Assembly (NCBI GenBank): GCA_016743995.1
Contig: JADGFG010000012.1
Location: 1 to 43,469, forward strand
Direction: 5' to 3'
Source of the DNA: Kangiellaceae bacterium
GTDB lineage: Bacteria; Pseudomonadota; Gammaproteobacteria; Enterobacterales; Kangiellaceae
Length of the DNA stretch: 43,469 nucleotides
The translations under genes were made by a program, and so were the position numbers. This document shows, one piece after another, positions 16,013-27,641 of the stretch. How positions within the stretch are numbered: the first letter of the stretch is position 1; every line of letters begins with the position of its first letter. The notes below the pieces were generated by a model. The model searched no databases, was not told where the DNA came from, and saw nothing but the letters and a program-made list of their open reading frames with translations.

Positions 16013-17548
16013 TCAGCTTTTTGGGCCTGCTGACTTTATCGCTTCTGATACATCAAATCGGGTAAAATTACCTTCAAATAATTTTGCCAGAGATTTGGCT
16101 TCCGCTTTATAAGCTTCTTTATCTGCCCAGGTTTTTTCGGGTTGTAATAAATCGTTATCCACGCCCTCAATGGAGACAGGAACATCCAGGTTCAGTTCAT
16201 CAATATGTACTGTTTCAGTGTTAACCAGTGCTCCAGATTGAATTGCAGAAATTACCGCTCGGGTGGTTGGTATGCTAAAGCGTTTACCACCAGCAGAGAA
16301 TGAACCTCCGGTCCAGCCTGTATTGACCAGGTAAACTTTGGCATTGTTAGCTTCAATACGTTTCATCAGCAGCTCAGCGTAAACTCCTGCTGGGCGTGGG
16401 AAAAATGGCGCACCAAAACAGGTAGAAAAAGTTGATTCAATAGCAGCTGTAGAACCTATTTCTGTTGAACCGACTTTCGCTGTGTACCCACTTAAAAAGT
16501 GATAAGCAGCAGCTTCTTTAGATAAAACTGAAACAGGAGGTAATACGCCCATTAAATCACAGGTTAAAAAGATAACTGCACTTGGCTCTCCCGCACGATT
16601 CTCATCAACACGAAGCTCAATATGTTCTCTTGGGTAACCTGCTCGGCCGTTTTGACTTAAGGTGACATCTGAATAATCAGGTGTGCCTTCTGAGTTTAAA
16701 ACAACGTTCTCAATGATTGTGCCGCTTTTGATTGCTTTCCAGATAACTGGTTCGTTTTTTTCAGATAAATCGATTGTTTTAGCATAGCAACCCCCTTCAA
16801 TATTAAAAACGGTTCCAACGCCCCAGCCATGTTCATCGTCGCCTATCAGGTAACGTGAAGGATCAGCTGATAATGTCGTTTTACCAGTACCAGAAAGACC
16901 GAAAAACAGTGTAACATCACCTTCTCCATCGGTGTTTGCCGCACAATGCATAGGTAAGACATCTTTGGCTGGCAATAGAAAGTTTTGAACAGAAAACATT
17001 GCTTTTTTCATTTCTCCGGCATATCGCATACCTGCAAGAAGTACTTTTTTCTGGGCAAAATTGATAATGACAACACCATCTGAATTGGTGCCATCTCTTT
17101 CTGGGTCACATTTAAATTGAGCACAGTTTAATATTTGCCATTCACTTTTGTCTGTAGGGTTGTAAGCTTCAGGGCGGATGAACAGGTTTTGGCCGAACAG
17201 GTTCTGCCAGGCTGTTTCGGTGCGAACATTGACCGGCAGGTAATGTTCTGGATCTGAACCAACGTGTAGCTCAGAGGTGAAATAGGCGTCTTTTGCTGTT
17301 AAATAACTTTCGACTCTTTCCCATAATGCATTAAATTTGCTTTCATCGAAAGGGCGGTTGACATTCCCCCATTCGATTTCAGATTCAGTTGATGCTTCTT
17401 TCACGATAAAGCGATCTTTAGGTGAGCGTCCTGTTCTTGAGCCAGTTTTGACACTTAGAGCGCCATTATCTGCCAAAACGCCTTCATTTCGTTCAAGTGC
17501 CATATTAACAAGCTGCTCACTTGTAAAATTGAGGTGCTGCGTCGCCAT
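16013..17548 (-). CDS. pckA: Phosphoenolpyruvate carboxykinase (ATP)
   Basis: Converts oxaloacetate and ATP to phosphoenolpyruvate, the entry step of gluconeogenesis. The 511-aa product shows the ATP-type signatures: [12 protein letters not shown] near the N-terminus, the kinase-1a P-loop [16 protein letters not shown], the metal motif [23 protein letters not shown], and [20 protein letters not shown] 17548 is chosen because GGTGGA lies 5 nt upstream; the in-frame GTG at 17557 is part of that site. It is convergent with ppiC across a shared terminator. Together with acs it suggests organic-acid use. Confidence 0.96.
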   Translation of the reverse strand: MATQHLNFTSEQLVNMALERNEGVLADNGALSVKTGSRTGRSPKDRFIVKEASTESEIEWGNVNRPFDESKFNALWERVESYLTAKDAYFTSELHVGSDPEHYLPVNVRTETAWQNLFGQNLFIRPEAYNPTDKSEWQILNCAQFKCDPERDGTNSDGVVIINFAQKKVLLAGMRYAGEMKKAMFSVQNFLLPAKDVLPMHCAANTDGEGDVTLFFGLSGTGKTTLSADPSRYLIGDDEHGWGVGTVFNIEGGCYAKTIDLSEKNEPVIWKAIKSGTIIENVVLNSEGTPDYSDVTLSQNGRAGYPREHIELRVDENRAGEPSAVIFLTCDLMGVLPPVSVLSKEAAAYHFLSGYTAKVGSTEIGSTAAIESTFSTCFGAPFFPRPAGVYAELLMKRIEANNAKVYLVNTGWTGGSFSAGGKRFSIPTTRAVISAIQSGALVNTETVHIDELNLDVPVSIEGVDNDLLQPEKTWADKEAYKAEAKSLAKLFEGNFTRFDVSEAIKSAGPKS

Positions 17549-17913
17549 ATTTTCCACCGTTATGTATTGTAGGGATCTACGCTTTTTGCAAAGTCGATAG
17601 TTGGATAAAAATTGCGCGGCAGTTTAACAAATATAACCTCGCTAAACTACAGTAAATTTGTCTGCTGGCTGTTTATTTTATCTTTTTGTTTGTAGGTCAT
17701 TACTTTCTTTATCAATTTGAATTTCAGATTACGGGAAATTAACGAATTTTTGCTGAAGATCGCCGGTAATTATATAAATATTGGTCAAGTAGATAAAAAG
17801 TTGAAAATATTCTCAAATGACTACGTTATAACTATAAGTATTCAGCTACTGATGAAGTGTCCTGCAACTGAATATTAAAGTCTGTTTTAATTACGAGTTA
17901 ATCACTAATAAAT
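17549..17913. other. Intergenic region upstream of pckA
   Basis: 365 bp of AT-rich DNA between the ispB stop and the pckA start, both on the minus strand. It should hold the pckA promoter. A weak TTTACT/TATTTG pair with 17-bp spacing is visible on the minus strand, but I do not consider it secure. No terminator for ispB, repeat or gene was seen. Confidence 0.5.
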
Positions 17914-18882
17914 TCAGTGTGAGCGTTTAATTGCCAATTCTGCTAACTCAGTTAGTGCTTCAGTAAATGAATTTGCAGGCATTTTTTCCAGCTTGTTTTT
18001 GGCTATTTTTACTTCTTCTTCAGCTTTTTTAAGCGTGTAATCAATAGCTCCACTTTTGTTGATGAGTTGTTGAATTTCCTCCAGGTGTTCAATACCGCCA
18101 TTTTTTATACATTGCCTGATTAAATCTTCTCCGGCTTTATCTGAGTTCATTCGAGCATAGATGAGTGGCAAGGTAGGTTTGCCTTCGGCCAGGTCGTCAC
18201 CTACGTTTTTCCCAAGTTCTTCACTGTCGGCGGTGTAATCAAGGGCGTCGTCCATTAATTGAAAGGCAAGTCCAAGGTGAAGACCAAAATCATGTAGTTC
18301 ATCTGCCAGCTCATTTCGACCGGCAATGATAGCCCCAAGCTGGCAAGCCGCTGCAAATAATATGGCTGTTTTGTAGCGAATTACTTTGTAATAATCAGCT
18401 TCAGTGGCATCGGGATCATTACAATGCATCAGTTGTAGTACTTCTCCCTCTGCTATCTGATTGGTTGTATTGGCCAGAATTTGCATGATTTGCATTTTGT
18501 CGAGCTCTACCATCATCTGAAATGAGCGAGAATAAAGAAAGTCACCAACAAGTACACTGGCTGCGTTCCCAAATAAGGCGTTGGCTGTATCTCTACCTCG
18601 TCTTCTGTCGCTTTCGTCTACAACATCGTCATGAAGTAAGGTTGCAGTGTGGATAAATTCGATAATTGCCGCTGTTTTGTGGTGCTGATCGCCCTCATAG
18701 TCAAGCGCATTTGCAACCATTAATACCAGCAAAGGGCGTAATCTTTTACCACCAGATGCCACTATGTAATGACCTATCTGGTTAACCAGAGCAACGTCTG
18801 AGTGAAGTTGATCTAAAATGACCTGATTAGTGGCTTCAAAGTCTTTTTTTACTAATGATGTTATATTTTTAATGTCAGGCAT
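17914..18882 (-). CDS. ispB: Octaprenyl (polyprenyl) diphosphate synthase
   Basis: Builds the long isoprenoid side chain of ubiquinone/menaquinone by adding IPP units to FPP. The 322-aa protein has the trans-prenyltransferase signatures: GGKRLRPLLVLM, the first Asp-rich motif LLHDDVVDESDRRRGR (about residues 83-98), KTAILFAAACQLGA, and the second Asp-rich motif QLMDDALDYTADSEELGKN (about 211-229). Start MPDIKNITSLVKKDF is IspB-like. Divergent placement from rplU-rpmA is the classical gammaproteobacterial order and favours IspB over IspA. Exact chain length cannot be read from the sequence. Confidence 0.94.
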   Translation of the reverse strand: MPDIKNITSLVKKDFEATNQVILDQLHSDVALVNQIGHYIVASGGKRLRPLLVLMVANALDYEGDQHHKTAAIIEFIHTATLLHDDVVDESDRRRGRDTANALFGNAASVLVGDFLYSRSFQMMVELDKMQIMQILANTTNQIAEGEVLQLMHCNDPDATEADYYKVIRYKTAILFAAACQLGAIIAGRNELADELHDFGLHLGLAFQLMDDALDYTADSEELGKNVGDDLAEGKPTLPLIYARMNSDKAGEDLIRQCIKNGGIEHLEEIQQLINKSGAIDYTLKKAEEEVKIAKNKLEKMPANSFTEALTELAELAIKRSH

Positions 18883-19288
18883 GGTATCTGAGTATAGATT
18901 TAGTTTGTATGTTCACCGCAGGATACTTGATTTACAGCTGAATTGAGGTAATATTCAAACGAAATAATCATCTGGGTATTTATTTAGGTTCGAATGCTAG
19001 GGCCTGATATCGTTGTGGTCAAGAAAAAACTCAGCTTTAACGGTAACATTTTGATGTTTCTGGAAGAAAACAACAAAATAATCGGAATTGGGCTTGCGAG
19101 TAGCGGTTGAATATCATAAAATGCGCGCCCTTAATTACAGGATTCCAAAAGAGTACGTCTGGTAGATATTATTTATCGATGTGTTCTACGAAGAATTTTA
19201 TAACAATAGTCAGTATCTATTTACAGAATTAACTATTTCAAGTAGCTAATCTGTAGATATATACCCAAGAGACGGAGAGAATTTCGCT
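18883..19288. other. Divergent control region between ispB and rplU
   Basis: 406 bp with no gene. It holds the rplU promoter at 19094-19122, a roughly 160-nt leader of the rplU transcript, and presumably the ispB promoter on the minus strand, which I could not place securely. Confidence 0.55.
19094..19122 (+). promoter_or_regulatory. Promoter of rplU-rpmA
   Basis: TTGCGA (19094-19099), 17-bp spacer, TAAAAT (19117-19122), followed by the GC-rich discriminator GCGCGCCC. This matches the stringent-control style of the tRNA-Lys promoters in this window. Confidence 0.7.
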
Positions 19289-19600
19289 ATGTACGCGGTG
19301 ATTCAGAGTGGTGGTAAGCAACACCGAGTATCAGAAGGCCAAGTTGTTCGCCTGGAAAAGATTGACGCCGAAAAAGGCGCTAACATTGATTTTGATAAAA
19401 TATTAATGGTAGGTGAAGGTGCTGATCTAGCTTTAGGTGCGCCGTATCTTGAAGGTGCTAAGGTATCTGGTGAAGTTGTTGAACACGGTCGTGGTAAGAA
19501 AGTCAAGATCGTAAAATTCAGACGTCGTAAGCATCATCGTAAGCAGATGGGCCATCGTCAATGGTTTACTGAAGTGAAAATTACTGGTATCGCTAAGTAA
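19289..19600 (+). CDS. rplU: 50S ribosomal protein L21
   Basis: Large-subunit protein L21 that binds 23S rRNA. 103 aa, normal length, start [18 protein letters not shown] and the C-terminal L21 signature [24 protein letters not shown] 19289 has ACGGAGAG 8-9 nt upstream. It is 30 bp from rpmA, with which it forms the universal L21-L27 operon. Confidence 0.98.
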   Translation: MYAVIQSGGKQHRVSEGQVVRLEKIDAEKGANIDFDKILMVGEGADLALGAPYLEGAKVSGEVVEHGRGKKVKIVKFRRRKHHRKQMGHRQWFTEVKITGIAK

Positions 19601-19630
19601 TTTCATTTGAAATAATTCTGGAGAGATAAA

Positions 19631-19888
19631 ATGGCACATAAGAAAGCTGGTGGTAGTACCCGTAACGGTCGCGATTCCGAATCTAAACGACTGGGTGTGA
19701 AGCGTTTCGGTGGTGAGCAGGTCAATGCTGGTAGCATTATTGTTCGTCAACGTGGAACTTCTTTTCATGCTGGAGCAAACGTAGGTATTGGGCGTGATCA
19801 TACGCTTTTTGCTAAAGCCGATGGTGAAGTAAAATTTGAAGTTAAAGGTTTACGTAACCGACGCACAGTGAGTATTGTTACTCACTAA
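19631..19888 (+). CDS. rpmA: 50S ribosomal protein L27
   Basis: Large-subunit protein L27, whose N-terminus reaches the peptidyl-transferase centre. 85 aa, start [20 protein letters not shown] and core [19 protein letters not shown]. There is no N-terminal extension of the kind cleaved in Firmicutes. GGAGAG precedes ATG 19631. The operon ends at the terminator at 19963. Confidence 0.98.
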   Translation: MAHKKAGGSTRNGRDSESKRLGVKRFGGEQVNAGSIIVRQRGTSFHAGANVGIGRDHTLFAKADGEVKFEVKGLRNRRTVSIVTH

Positions 19889-19962
19889 AAGCGATAAAAA
19901 ATGTCACTCAGGGTATAACTTGTATTATATTCTCTGGTGTTACATTTTTAGACTGTTTTAAT

Positions 19963-19992
19963 AAAAAGCCCCGAAAAATTCGGGGCTTTTTT
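19963..19992 (+). terminator. Terminator of rplU-rpmA
   Basis: Stem AGCCCCGAA/TTCGGGGCT with a small A-rich loop, flanked by A-run and T-run, 75 bp after rpmA. Confidence 0.92.
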
Positions 19993-20050
19993 GCTATTTG
20001 AATATTTGCTATTTAGATACTTGCTATTTGAATATTTACTATTTAAATAT
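19991..20050. repeat. Four tandem 15-bp repeats
   Basis: TTGCTATTTGAATAT, TTGCTATTTAGATAC, TTGCTATTTGAATAT, TTACTATTTAAATAT: four contiguous units, the first and third identical. They start within the T-run of the rpmA terminator and lie about 165 bp upstream of obgE. Confidence 0.85.
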
Positions 20051-20199
20051 AAGTTATACCTTATGCCTGACCTGTCTCGCAATTGACGTATTCTGTTAAT
20101 TGTCTGGTAAGGTTATAACGCGGCTCTTTTAGAGTTGAAAGTTAAACCGTTATAGACTAATTCTTTATTGTTTGTTTTTGTCCTGAAATCATTTTTTAA

Positions 20200-21279
<1,080 letters not shown>

Positions 21280-21290
21280 TCCTGATTTGC

Positions 21291-21318
21291 GTTGTCGATA
21301 ACCATATTTATCGACAAC
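21291..21318 (+). other. Perfect 10-bp hairpin after obgE
   Basis: GTTGTCGATA (21291-21300) and TATCGACAAC (21309-21318) form a perfect stem with an 8-nt loop. It lies immediately before the obgE/rpsT terminator and has no T-run of its own. Confidence 0.6.
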
Positions 21319-21321
21319 CAT

Positions 21322-21351
21322 AAAAAAACCCGCAAAAATGCGGGTTTTTTT
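21322..21351. terminator. Bidirectional terminator between obgE and rpsT
   Basis: Seven As, ACCCGC, AAAAAT loop, GCGGGT, seven Ts. It works on both strands for the convergent obgE (+) and rpsT (-). Confidence 0.92.
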
Positions 21352-21377
21352 ATGCTTAGCAGGTCGTTATCTAATGA

Positions 21378-21641
21378 TTACGCCATAGCCTTAATTTTTG
21401 CGTTAAAGCGGCTTTTATGACGAGCGGCTTTATTAGCGTGAATTAAACCTTTACCTGCAGCAACGTCAATAACAGACACAGCTGTCTTGTATGCTGCTTC
21501 TGCTGCGGCTTTGTCGCCAGAAGCGATAGCAGCAATAACTTTTTTCATGTATGTACGCATCATCGAACGACGGCTAGCGTTATGCTTGCGGCGACCTTCG
21601 GCCTGACGTGCACGCTTTTTTGCGGATTTAATGTTAGCCAA
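21378..21641 (-). CDS. rpsT: 30S ribosomal protein S20
   Basis: Small-subunit protein S20, which binds 16S rRNA directly. 87 aa, all-helical and very basic; start [15 protein letters not shown] and C-terminal [19 protein letters not shown] are diagnostic. The start codon is TTG with AGGAG 8 nt upstream. E. coli rpsT also uses UUG, where it is tied to translational autoregulation, so the same control is plausible here. It converges on obgE and diverges from murJ. Confidence 0.97.
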   Translation of the reverse strand: MANIKSAKKRARQAEGRRKHNASRRSMMRTYMKKVIAAIASGDKAAAEAAYKTAVSVIDVAAGKGLIHANKAARHKSRFNAKIKAMA

Positions 21642-22023
21642 GGCTTTGCTCCTGAAATCTAGGCTTAAAAATAAGGTGCAGGAATATACATGTTTTTTAA
21701 CTGGATATCAAGTTGAAAATCTCTGGAATAAGTTACTTTTGTTTTACAAAGCCAGGAAAAGGGCTTGCTCTATTAAACTTTGGGTTATATTGATGCTGCA
21801 TTGGTCATTTGGCAGGAGGTTTGGTCGATTCTGCAAATGCTGTAACAATCAATTGACTGGCGACTTTAGCCTGGTTAATCTAAACGCGATTTTTTGCGCC
21901 AACTTTATAGAATTTCACAGGAAAATAGCTCTGTTGGAAGAGTTGTCCGAGTCATTTTAATACGAGTCGATATTATACGGATTTAAGATCCGGTTAGTTA
22001 ATAAGAAGATGTAGGAGTTATCG
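21642..22023. other. Divergent region between rpsT and murJ
   Basis: 382 bp containing the rpsT promoter (21683-21711, minus) and the murJ ribosome-binding site. A frame on the plus strand (21631-21960) is rejected as a gene. No other signal was seen. Confidence 0.55.
21683..21711 (-). promoter_or_regulatory. Promoter of rpsT
   Basis: On the minus strand TTGATA (21711-21706), 17-bp spacer, TATATT (21688-21683). The leader to the TTG start is about 35 nt. Confidence 0.7.
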
Positions 22024-23565
22024 TTGGCAAAACAATTGTTAAAATCTGGAATAATTGTCAGTACGATGACATTGCTTTCACGACTCCTGGGGCTGGTTCG
22101 TGATATTGTGATGGCTAATTTTCTTGGGGCGACCTGGGTTACCGATGTTTTTCTGGTTGCACAGAAGATTCCAAACTTTTTGAGGCGATTATTTGCTGAG
22201 GGAGCTTTTTCGCAGGCGTTTATACCCGTTTTATCTGAGTACCAGTCAAATCGAGATATTCAGGAAGTTAAAAAGTTGATTGCTGAGACCGCCGGTACAT
22301 TGGCCGTAGTGCTTTCCGTGGTTGCTGTTATAGGGATTTTAGGTTCTCCTGTGTTGGTAATGATGTTTGGTCCGGGGTTTATCGGTAAAAGTCATGAATT
22401 CGAGCTTGCTTCATTGTTACTTAAGATTACGTTTCCGTATATATTATTCATATCCTTAACCGCTTTTTGCGGCTCAGTGCTAAACAGTATCGGTCGCTTT
22501 GCTGTTCCAGCTTTTACCCCGGTATTACTTAATCTTTCCATTATTTCAGCAGCAATAGTTGTTTCACCAGCAGCGCCAGATAAAACTGCAACAGCACTTG
22601 CCTGGGGAGTATTTGTTGCCGGGATAGCTCAATTTTTGTTTCAGCTACCTTTTTTGTGGCGTGAGAAACTACTGGTTAAACCGAGCTGGGGTTGGAAATC
22701 AACGGGCGTTCAGAAAATTTTAGTATTAATGGGGCCCGCATTATTTGGTGTGTCGGTTGCTCAGATTAACCTGCTGCTGGATACGGTTATTGCATCTTTT
22801 CTTGAAAAAGATGGAAGCATTACCTGGCTGTATTATTCTGACCGCATGTTAGAGTTCCCTTTAGGAATTTTCGCAATCGCAATTTCAACGGTTATTTTGC
22901 CTTCTTTGTCTCGCCAGCATGCAAAAAAGGATGTTAAAGAGTTTAATCAAACCTTAAACTGGGGGCTTCGCCTTGTATTTTTGATTGGTTTGCCTGCAAC
23001 CATCGGTTTATTTATGATGGCTGAGCCTATTATTCTGACAGTATTTCAACATGGCGAATATTCCTTGTTATCTGCCTATTACACATCGCTAAGCTTGAAA
23101 GCTTACATTATCGGGCTATTGGGTTTTATGCTGATAAAAGTGTTGGCGACCGGTTTCTTTTCCCGGCAGGATACTAAAACCCCGGTAAAAATCGGTATTT
23201 TTGCTATGGCGGTAAATATGCTGTTCAATCTTTTGCTGTTTGTGCCTCTGGAGCACGTTGGACTAGCTCTGGCAACCGCTATATCGGCGATCGTGAATGC
23301 CAGTTTACTTTTTTACAATTTACGCAAATCTGCGGTATTTATTGCTGATGGTTGTTGGAAAAGCTGGTTCGCAAAGTTGTTTGTAGCAAACCTGGTATTA
23401 ATTGCTTTCATCTACTTTTTTATGGTACCGATTGAGAGTTGGAAAACGTGGGGCCTGATTGATAGAGCGACAAATATGGCTTTCCTGGTTGTTGGTTCAG
23501 TGTTTGTCTATCTTGTCAGTTTGTTTCTATTGCGTGTCAAGTTAAGTGACTTAAGGTATGACTAA
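22024..23565 (+). CDS. murJ: Lipid II flippase MurJ
   Basis: Integral membrane flippase of the MOP superfamily that moves lipid II across the inner membrane for peptidoglycan synthesis. The 513-aa product has about 14 hydrophobic segments across its whole length. The N-terminus carries the MviN signature STMTLLSRLLGLVRDIVMA and DVFLVAQKIPNFLRRLFAEGAFSQAFIP, including the conserved arginines of the central cavity. The start is TTG 22024 (MAKQLLKSG), with TAGGAG about 6 nt upstream. The neighbouring rpsT and ribF are the usual gammaproteobacterial context. Confidence 0.95.
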   Translation: MAKQLLKSGIIVSTMTLLSRLLGLVRDIVMANFLGATWVTDVFLVAQKIPNFLRRLFAEGAFSQAFIPVLSEYQSNRDIQEVKKLIAETAGTLAVVLSVVAVIGILGSPVLVMMFGPGFIGKSHEFELASLLLKITFPYILFISLTAFCGSVLNSIGRFAVPAFTPVLLNLSIISAAIVVSPAAPDKTATALAWGVFVAGIAQFLFQLPFLWREKLLVKPSWGWKSTGVQKILVLMGPALFGVSVAQINLLLDTVIASFLEKDGSITWLYYSDRMLEFPLGIFAIAISTVILPSLSRQHAKKDVKEFNQTLNWGLRLVFLIGLPATIGLFMMAEPIILTVFQHGEYSLLSAYYTSLSLKAYIIGLLGFMLIKVLATGFFSRQDTKTPVKIGIFAMAVNMLFNLLLFVPLEHVGLALATAISAIVNASLLFYNLRKSAVFIADGCWKSWFAKLFVANLVLIAFIYFFMVPIESWKTWGLIDRATNMAFLVVGSVFVYLVSLFLLRVKLSDLRYD

Positions 23566-23725
23566 TTGTCTGGGTTGTGGCAAATGAAGCTTGAGAACCG
23601 GTTAATTCGGTCTGGTATTAGTCGATATTCGGATAAGCAGATAATAATCTGACTTTAAAGTCTATCGGCGAACCCCTACTGTGTTATATAATCCTGCGTT
23701 TTTGCAGGGCTTGTTCAGGGCATTC

Positions 23726-24667
23726 ATGGAATTAATCAGGGGGTTAGCTAACCTTCAACAACAAATAACCGCTTGTGTGGCGACCATTGGCAATTTTGAT
23801 GGTATTCACCTGGGTCATAGTGCTATTGTCAGGAGAGTGATTGACAAGGCTAATGAGTTGGGATTGTCTTCTTATGTTTTGTTATTTGAACCTCATCCGA
23901 AAGAGTTTTTTCTAAAAGACAAATGCCCTCCAAGGTTGACCTGCTTTCGTGAGAAGTACTCGCAGTTGGAAACTATTGGGATAGACAAGTTGATTGTGCT
24001 TCAGTTTAATCAGTCAATACGCGAAATGAAAGCACAGGATTTTATTGATGCTATTTTGATTGATAAGCTCAGAGTCAGGCATCTGGTGGTTGGTGATGAT
24101 TTTCATTTTGGACATAAGCGTCAGGGTAATTTTAAATTATTAGAAGAGAAGGCTGGTAAGCAATATTCGCTAGAACCCACTCCAAGTGTTGTTATTAACA
24201 AGGAACGTGTCAGCAGCACGCTAATAAGAGATGCATTAGCGGGAAGACAACTGAAAAAGGCAGAAAAAATGCTGGGTCGTCGCTATTCTATGACCGGGCG
24301 AGTCGGGTATGGTAATCAGCTGGGTCGCCAACTTAATTTTCCAACGGCTAATGTTGCTGTTAAACGCAAAAAAATTCCGTTAAGCGGTGTGTTTCTGGTT
24401 AAGTGTTATTGGTCCGTCAGTGGCGTTATGAGTAGCGCCTGGGGGGCTGCTAATTGCGGTTCCAGGCCAACGGTTGATGGCCATGTTGAAAAGCTGGAAG
24501 TCCATCTTCTGGGTGTTAACCAGGATCTATATGGGATAGACTTGACGGTCGAATTCTGGGATTTTATACGAGAAGAGCAAAAATTTAATGATGTAACCGC
24601 ATTGAAGTTACAGATTAGCAAAGATATTGTGCGAGCAGAGCATTTAATTCAAGAATATGGTAGTTAG
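23726..24667 (+). CDS. ribF: Bifunctional riboflavin kinase / FAD synthetase RibF
   Basis: Phosphorylates riboflavin to FMN and adenylylates FMN to FAD. The 313-aa length equals E. coli RibF. N-terminal FAD-synthetase domain: nucleotide-binding TIGNFDGIHLGHSAIV, FEPHPKEFF, VGDDFHFGHKRQG and the SSTLIRDAL motif. C-terminal kinase domain: GRVGYGNQLGRQLNFPTAN, GVFLV and a GSRPTVDG segment. I chose ATG 23726 (MELIRGLAN, matching the family start) with CAGGG upstream; an in-frame GTG at 23681 would add 15 untypical residues. It starts the ribF-ileS-lspA-fkpB-ispH run. Confidence 0.95.
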   Translation: MELIRGLANLQQQITACVATIGNFDGIHLGHSAIVRRVIDKANELGLSSYVLLFEPHPKEFFLKDKCPPRLTCFREKYSQLETIGIDKLIVLQFNQSIREMKAQDFIDAILIDKLRVRHLVVGDDFHFGHKRQGNFKLLEEKAGKQYSLEPTPSVVINKERVSSTLIRDALAGRQLKKAEKMLGRRYSMTGRVGYGNQLGRQLNFPTANVAVKRKKIPLSGVFLVKCYWSVSGVMSSAWGAANCGSRPTVDGHVEKLEVHLLGVNQDLYGIDLTVEFWDFIREEQKFNDVTALKLQISKDIVRAEHLIQEYGS

Positions 24668-24758
24668 TAATAAAAAGCTGGTAGCAGAAAGTTTAGAAAC
24701 AGAACGCCTGGAACGACTTAATTAAACGTGATATTTAAATTGAATTTTGGAAATAAAA

Positions 24759-27599
24759 ATGACAGATTACAAACCCACTCTTAACCTGCCGGATACTCGT
24801 TTTCCTATGCGGGGTAATCTGGCTCAAAATGAGCCGAAGCTATTAGCACAGTGGACTAAAGACGGTTTGTATCAGAAAATCAGAGAGGCTTGTGCCGGTC
24901 GCCCTAAATTCACATTACATGATGGTCCTCCCTATGCGAATGGTGACATTCACATAGGGCACGCGGTTAACAAGATTCTGAAAGACTTTGTCGTAAAAAG
25001 CAAAACGCTCAGTGGTTTCGATGCACCGTATGTTCCCGGTTGGGATTGTCATGGGTTACCCATTGAGCATCGAGTAGAGAAAAAAATTGGCAAAGCGGGT
25101 GTTAAAGTACCTTTTGCGGATTTTCGGGAGAAATGCCGGGAATATGCTGCAAAACAGGTTGAAGGACAAAAGAAAGACTTTATTCGTCTTGGCGTTCTGG
25201 GTGACTGGAATAACCCTTACCGAACAATGAACTTTGAATTTGAAGCCGATATTATCCGTTCGTTAGCAAAAATTGTTGATAACGGCCATTTACATCGAGG
25301 ATTCAAACCCGTTTACTGGAGTGTCGTTGGCGGCTCTGCATTAGCAGAAGCGGAAGTTGAGTATCAGGATAAAACTTCTTTTTCAATTGATGTTCGTTAT
25401 TCACCGGTTAATGAGTCGGAACTATCAGCGTTATTTACTGCTACCGGAAGTGATTTGGGTGAGGGACCCATTTCTGTTGTTATCTGGACAACGACCCCCT
25501 GGACGTTACCGGCCAGCCAGGCTGTTTCTGTCCATGAAGAATTAGAATATGCCCTGGTAGAAATGGATGCCAGCAGTGAATCTGACTCACGTTTTGGTAT
25601 TGGTAAAGAACGAGTTGTTCTTGCTGCCCAAATGGTTGAAGATATCATGCAACGCTGGGATATCTCTGATTATCGTGTGGTTGCGACCACGTCGGGTAAA
25701 AACCTGGATGGTATCAAGTTGAACCATCCATTTGCCGATCGAGAGCTGCCTGTTATTCTGGGTGAGCATGTAACAACTGAAGCGGGAACAGGGTTGGTTC
25801 ACACCGCACCGGATCATGGTGTGGATGACTTTGTGGTCGGAAAAAGTAACGGAATTGGTACGCTTAATTATGTGGGTGCAAATGGTGTTTATTCAGAACG
25901 AACCCCGTTTTTTGCTGGACAGCATGTTTATAAAGTTGATGAACCTGTATGTGATTTACTCGTAGAAAAAGGACGTCTGGTGCGTTTAAGTAAATTACGT
26001 CATAGTTATCCTCATTGCTGGAGAACAAAAACCCCATTAATCTTTCGTGCCACACCACAATGGTTTATTTCAATGGAGCAAAATGGGTTACGTGATAAGG
26101 CAATGAGTGCCATTCAGAATGTTGACTGGATCCCTGACTGGGGGAAGGCTCGCATCGAAGGCATGGTTGATGGTCGCCCTGACTGGTGTATATCACGGCA
26201 GAGAACCTGGGGGGTGCCACTGAGCCTGATCGTGCACAAAGAAACCGAAGAACTTCATCCGCGTGCGTCTGAGTTAATGGAAAAAGTGGCCTTACGTGTT
26301 GAAGAAAAAGGTTTGCAGGCCTGGTTTGATATGCCTCTGGAAGATCTTATTGGTGATGAGGCAAAAGATTATTTGAAAATTGAGGATACGCTTGATGTCT
26401 GGTTTGACTCTGGTGTGACCCATGCTTGTGTTCTTGAACGTGATGAGCTGCTGAACGAACCTGCAGATCTATATCTTGAGGGTTCTGATCAGCATCGAGG
26501 CTGGTTTCAGTCATCACTGTTAACTGGGCTTGCGATGAACGGACATGCTCCTTACAAAGCCGTGTTGACTCATGGGTTTACGGTGGATGCAAAAGGCGAA
26601 AAAATGTCAAAGTCCATTGGTAATGTTGTTGCTCCGCAGGATGTTATTAACAAGCTGGGCGCTGACATTCTTCGATTGTGGGTTGCATCAACTGATTATC
26701 GAAGTGAAATGACAGTGTCTGATGAAATACTGAACCGTACAGCAGACAGATATAGAAAAATGCGGAATACGGCTCGTTTTTTCCTGGCAAACCTTAATGG
26801 CTTTAATCCTGAAACGGATCTGATTAAACCAGAAGATATGTTGCCACTTGATCGTTGGGCCGTTGCCAAAACGCTGGAAACACAAAATGAACTTAAAAGT
26901 TCTTTTTCTGACTATAATTTTCTGCTGGCAACACAGGCGATGCATCATTTCTGTGCTTTTGAAATGGGTAGTTTTTACCTGGATATTATTAAAGATCGCC
27001 AATATACCGCCAAAACAGGCTCTCTGGCTCACAAATCTTGTCAAACCGCGCTTTATCACATTATTCAGGCTGTATGCCGCTGGTTTATGCCGGTTCTTTC
27101 TTTTACCGCCCAGGAAATCTGGAAACAGATCCCTGGAATTGATGAAGATTCCATTTTCTGGGAAACCTGGTATGAAGGATTGTTTGAAGCCGATGTTAAT
27201 TCCAGAATAAATTCTCAGGACTGGAAAACAATTGATGCGGTAAAAACAGAGAGTAATAAGCAGATAGAAGTCATGCGAAAAAGTAATAGTATTGGTTCTT
27301 CTCTAGAGGCGGAAGTCACGCTGTATGTGAATGATGAGCTGGCGGATGTTCTGGAGAAACTTGAAGACGAACTACGTTTTGTATTAATCACCTCTCAGGC
27401 TAAAGTCGTCCGTGCAGAAGGTGGGGAGAAAACAGAGCTGGAGGGACTCGGTTTACATATTCTGGCTTCGGAGCAGGAAAAATGTGACCGCTGTTGGCAT
27501 CGACGTGAAGATGTAGGACAAAATACCAGTCATCCAGCACTTTGTGGCCGATGTGTAACCAATGTCGATGGAAATGGGGAGTTAAGAAAGTATGCCTAG
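24759..27599 (+). CDS. ileS: Isoleucyl-tRNA synthetase
   Basis: Class I aminoacyl-tRNA synthetase charging tRNA-Ile, with an editing domain that removes valine. 946 aa, the normal bacterial length. Motifs: H65-I-G-H68 in [13 protein letters not shown], editing-domain [12 protein letters not shown] and [20 protein letters not shown], and K615-M-S-K-S619 in [11 protein letters not shown]. The C-terminal zinc motif has CDRCWHRR followed by LCGRCV. ATG 24759 has TTGGAAAT upstream; the TTG there is in frame but is better read as part of the ribosome-binding site. No T-box is seen, as expected in this class. Confidence 0.97.
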   Translation: MTDYKPTLNLPDTRFPMRGNLAQNEPKLLAQWTKDGLYQKIREACAGRPKFTLHDGPPYANGDIHIGHAVNKILKDFVVKSKTLSGFDAPYVPGWDCHGLPIEHRVEKKIGKAGVKVPFADFREKCREYAAKQVEGQKKDFIRLGVLGDWNNPYRTMNFEFEADIIRSLAKIVDNGHLHRGFKPVYWSVVGGSALAEAEVEYQDKTSFSIDVRYSPVNESELSALFTATGSDLGEGPISVVIWTTTPWTLPASQAVSVHEELEYALVEMDASSESDSRFGIGKERVVLAAQMVEDIMQRWDISDYRVVATTSGKNLDGIKLNHPFADRELPVILGEHVTTEAGTGLVHTAPDHGVDDFVVGKSNGIGTLNYVGANGVYSERTPFFAGQHVYKVDEPVCDLLVEKGRLVRLSKLRHSYPHCWRTKTPLIFRATPQWFISMEQNGLRDKAMSAIQNVDWIPDWGKARIEGMVDGRPDWCISRQRTWGVPLSLIVHKETEELHPRASELMEKVALRVEEKGLQAWFDMPLEDLIGDEAKDYLKIEDTLDVWFDSGVTHACVLERDELLNEPADLYLEGSDQHRGWFQSSLLTGLAMNGHAPYKAVLTHGFTVDAKGEKMSKSIGNVVAPQDVINKLGADILRLWVASTDYRSEMTVSDEILNRTADRYRKMRNTARFFLANLNGFNPETDLIKPEDMLPLDRWAVAKTLETQNELKSSFSDYNFLLATQAMHHFCAFEMGSFYLDIIKDRQYTAKTGSLAHKSCQTALYHIIQAVCRWFMPVLSFTAQEIWKQIPGIDEDSIFWETWYEGLFEADVNSRINSQDWKTIDAVKTESNKQIEVMRKSNSIGSSLEAEVTLYVNDELADVLEKLEDELRFVLITSQAKVVRAEGGEKTELEGLGLHILASEQEKCDRCWHRREDVGQNTSHPALCGRCVTNVDGNGELRKYA

Positions 27600-27641
27600 A
27601 GACCAAAATTCTTTTTTCATGGCTAATCGAGGACTATCAAT

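Noticed and set aside
21631-21960. 109-aa plus-strand frame between rpsT and murJ
   Set aside because: It begins antisense to the rpsT start, runs through the rpsT promoter, has no ribosome-binding site and untypical composition (many Cys, Phe, Arg).
23566-23725. FMN riboswitch upstream of ribF
   Set aside because: None of the conserved RFN-element sequence is visible, and the spacer is too short.
26688-27210. Overlapping frames on both strands inside the 3' half of ileS
   Set aside because: ileS is intact with all motifs; these frames read like translations of its off-frames.
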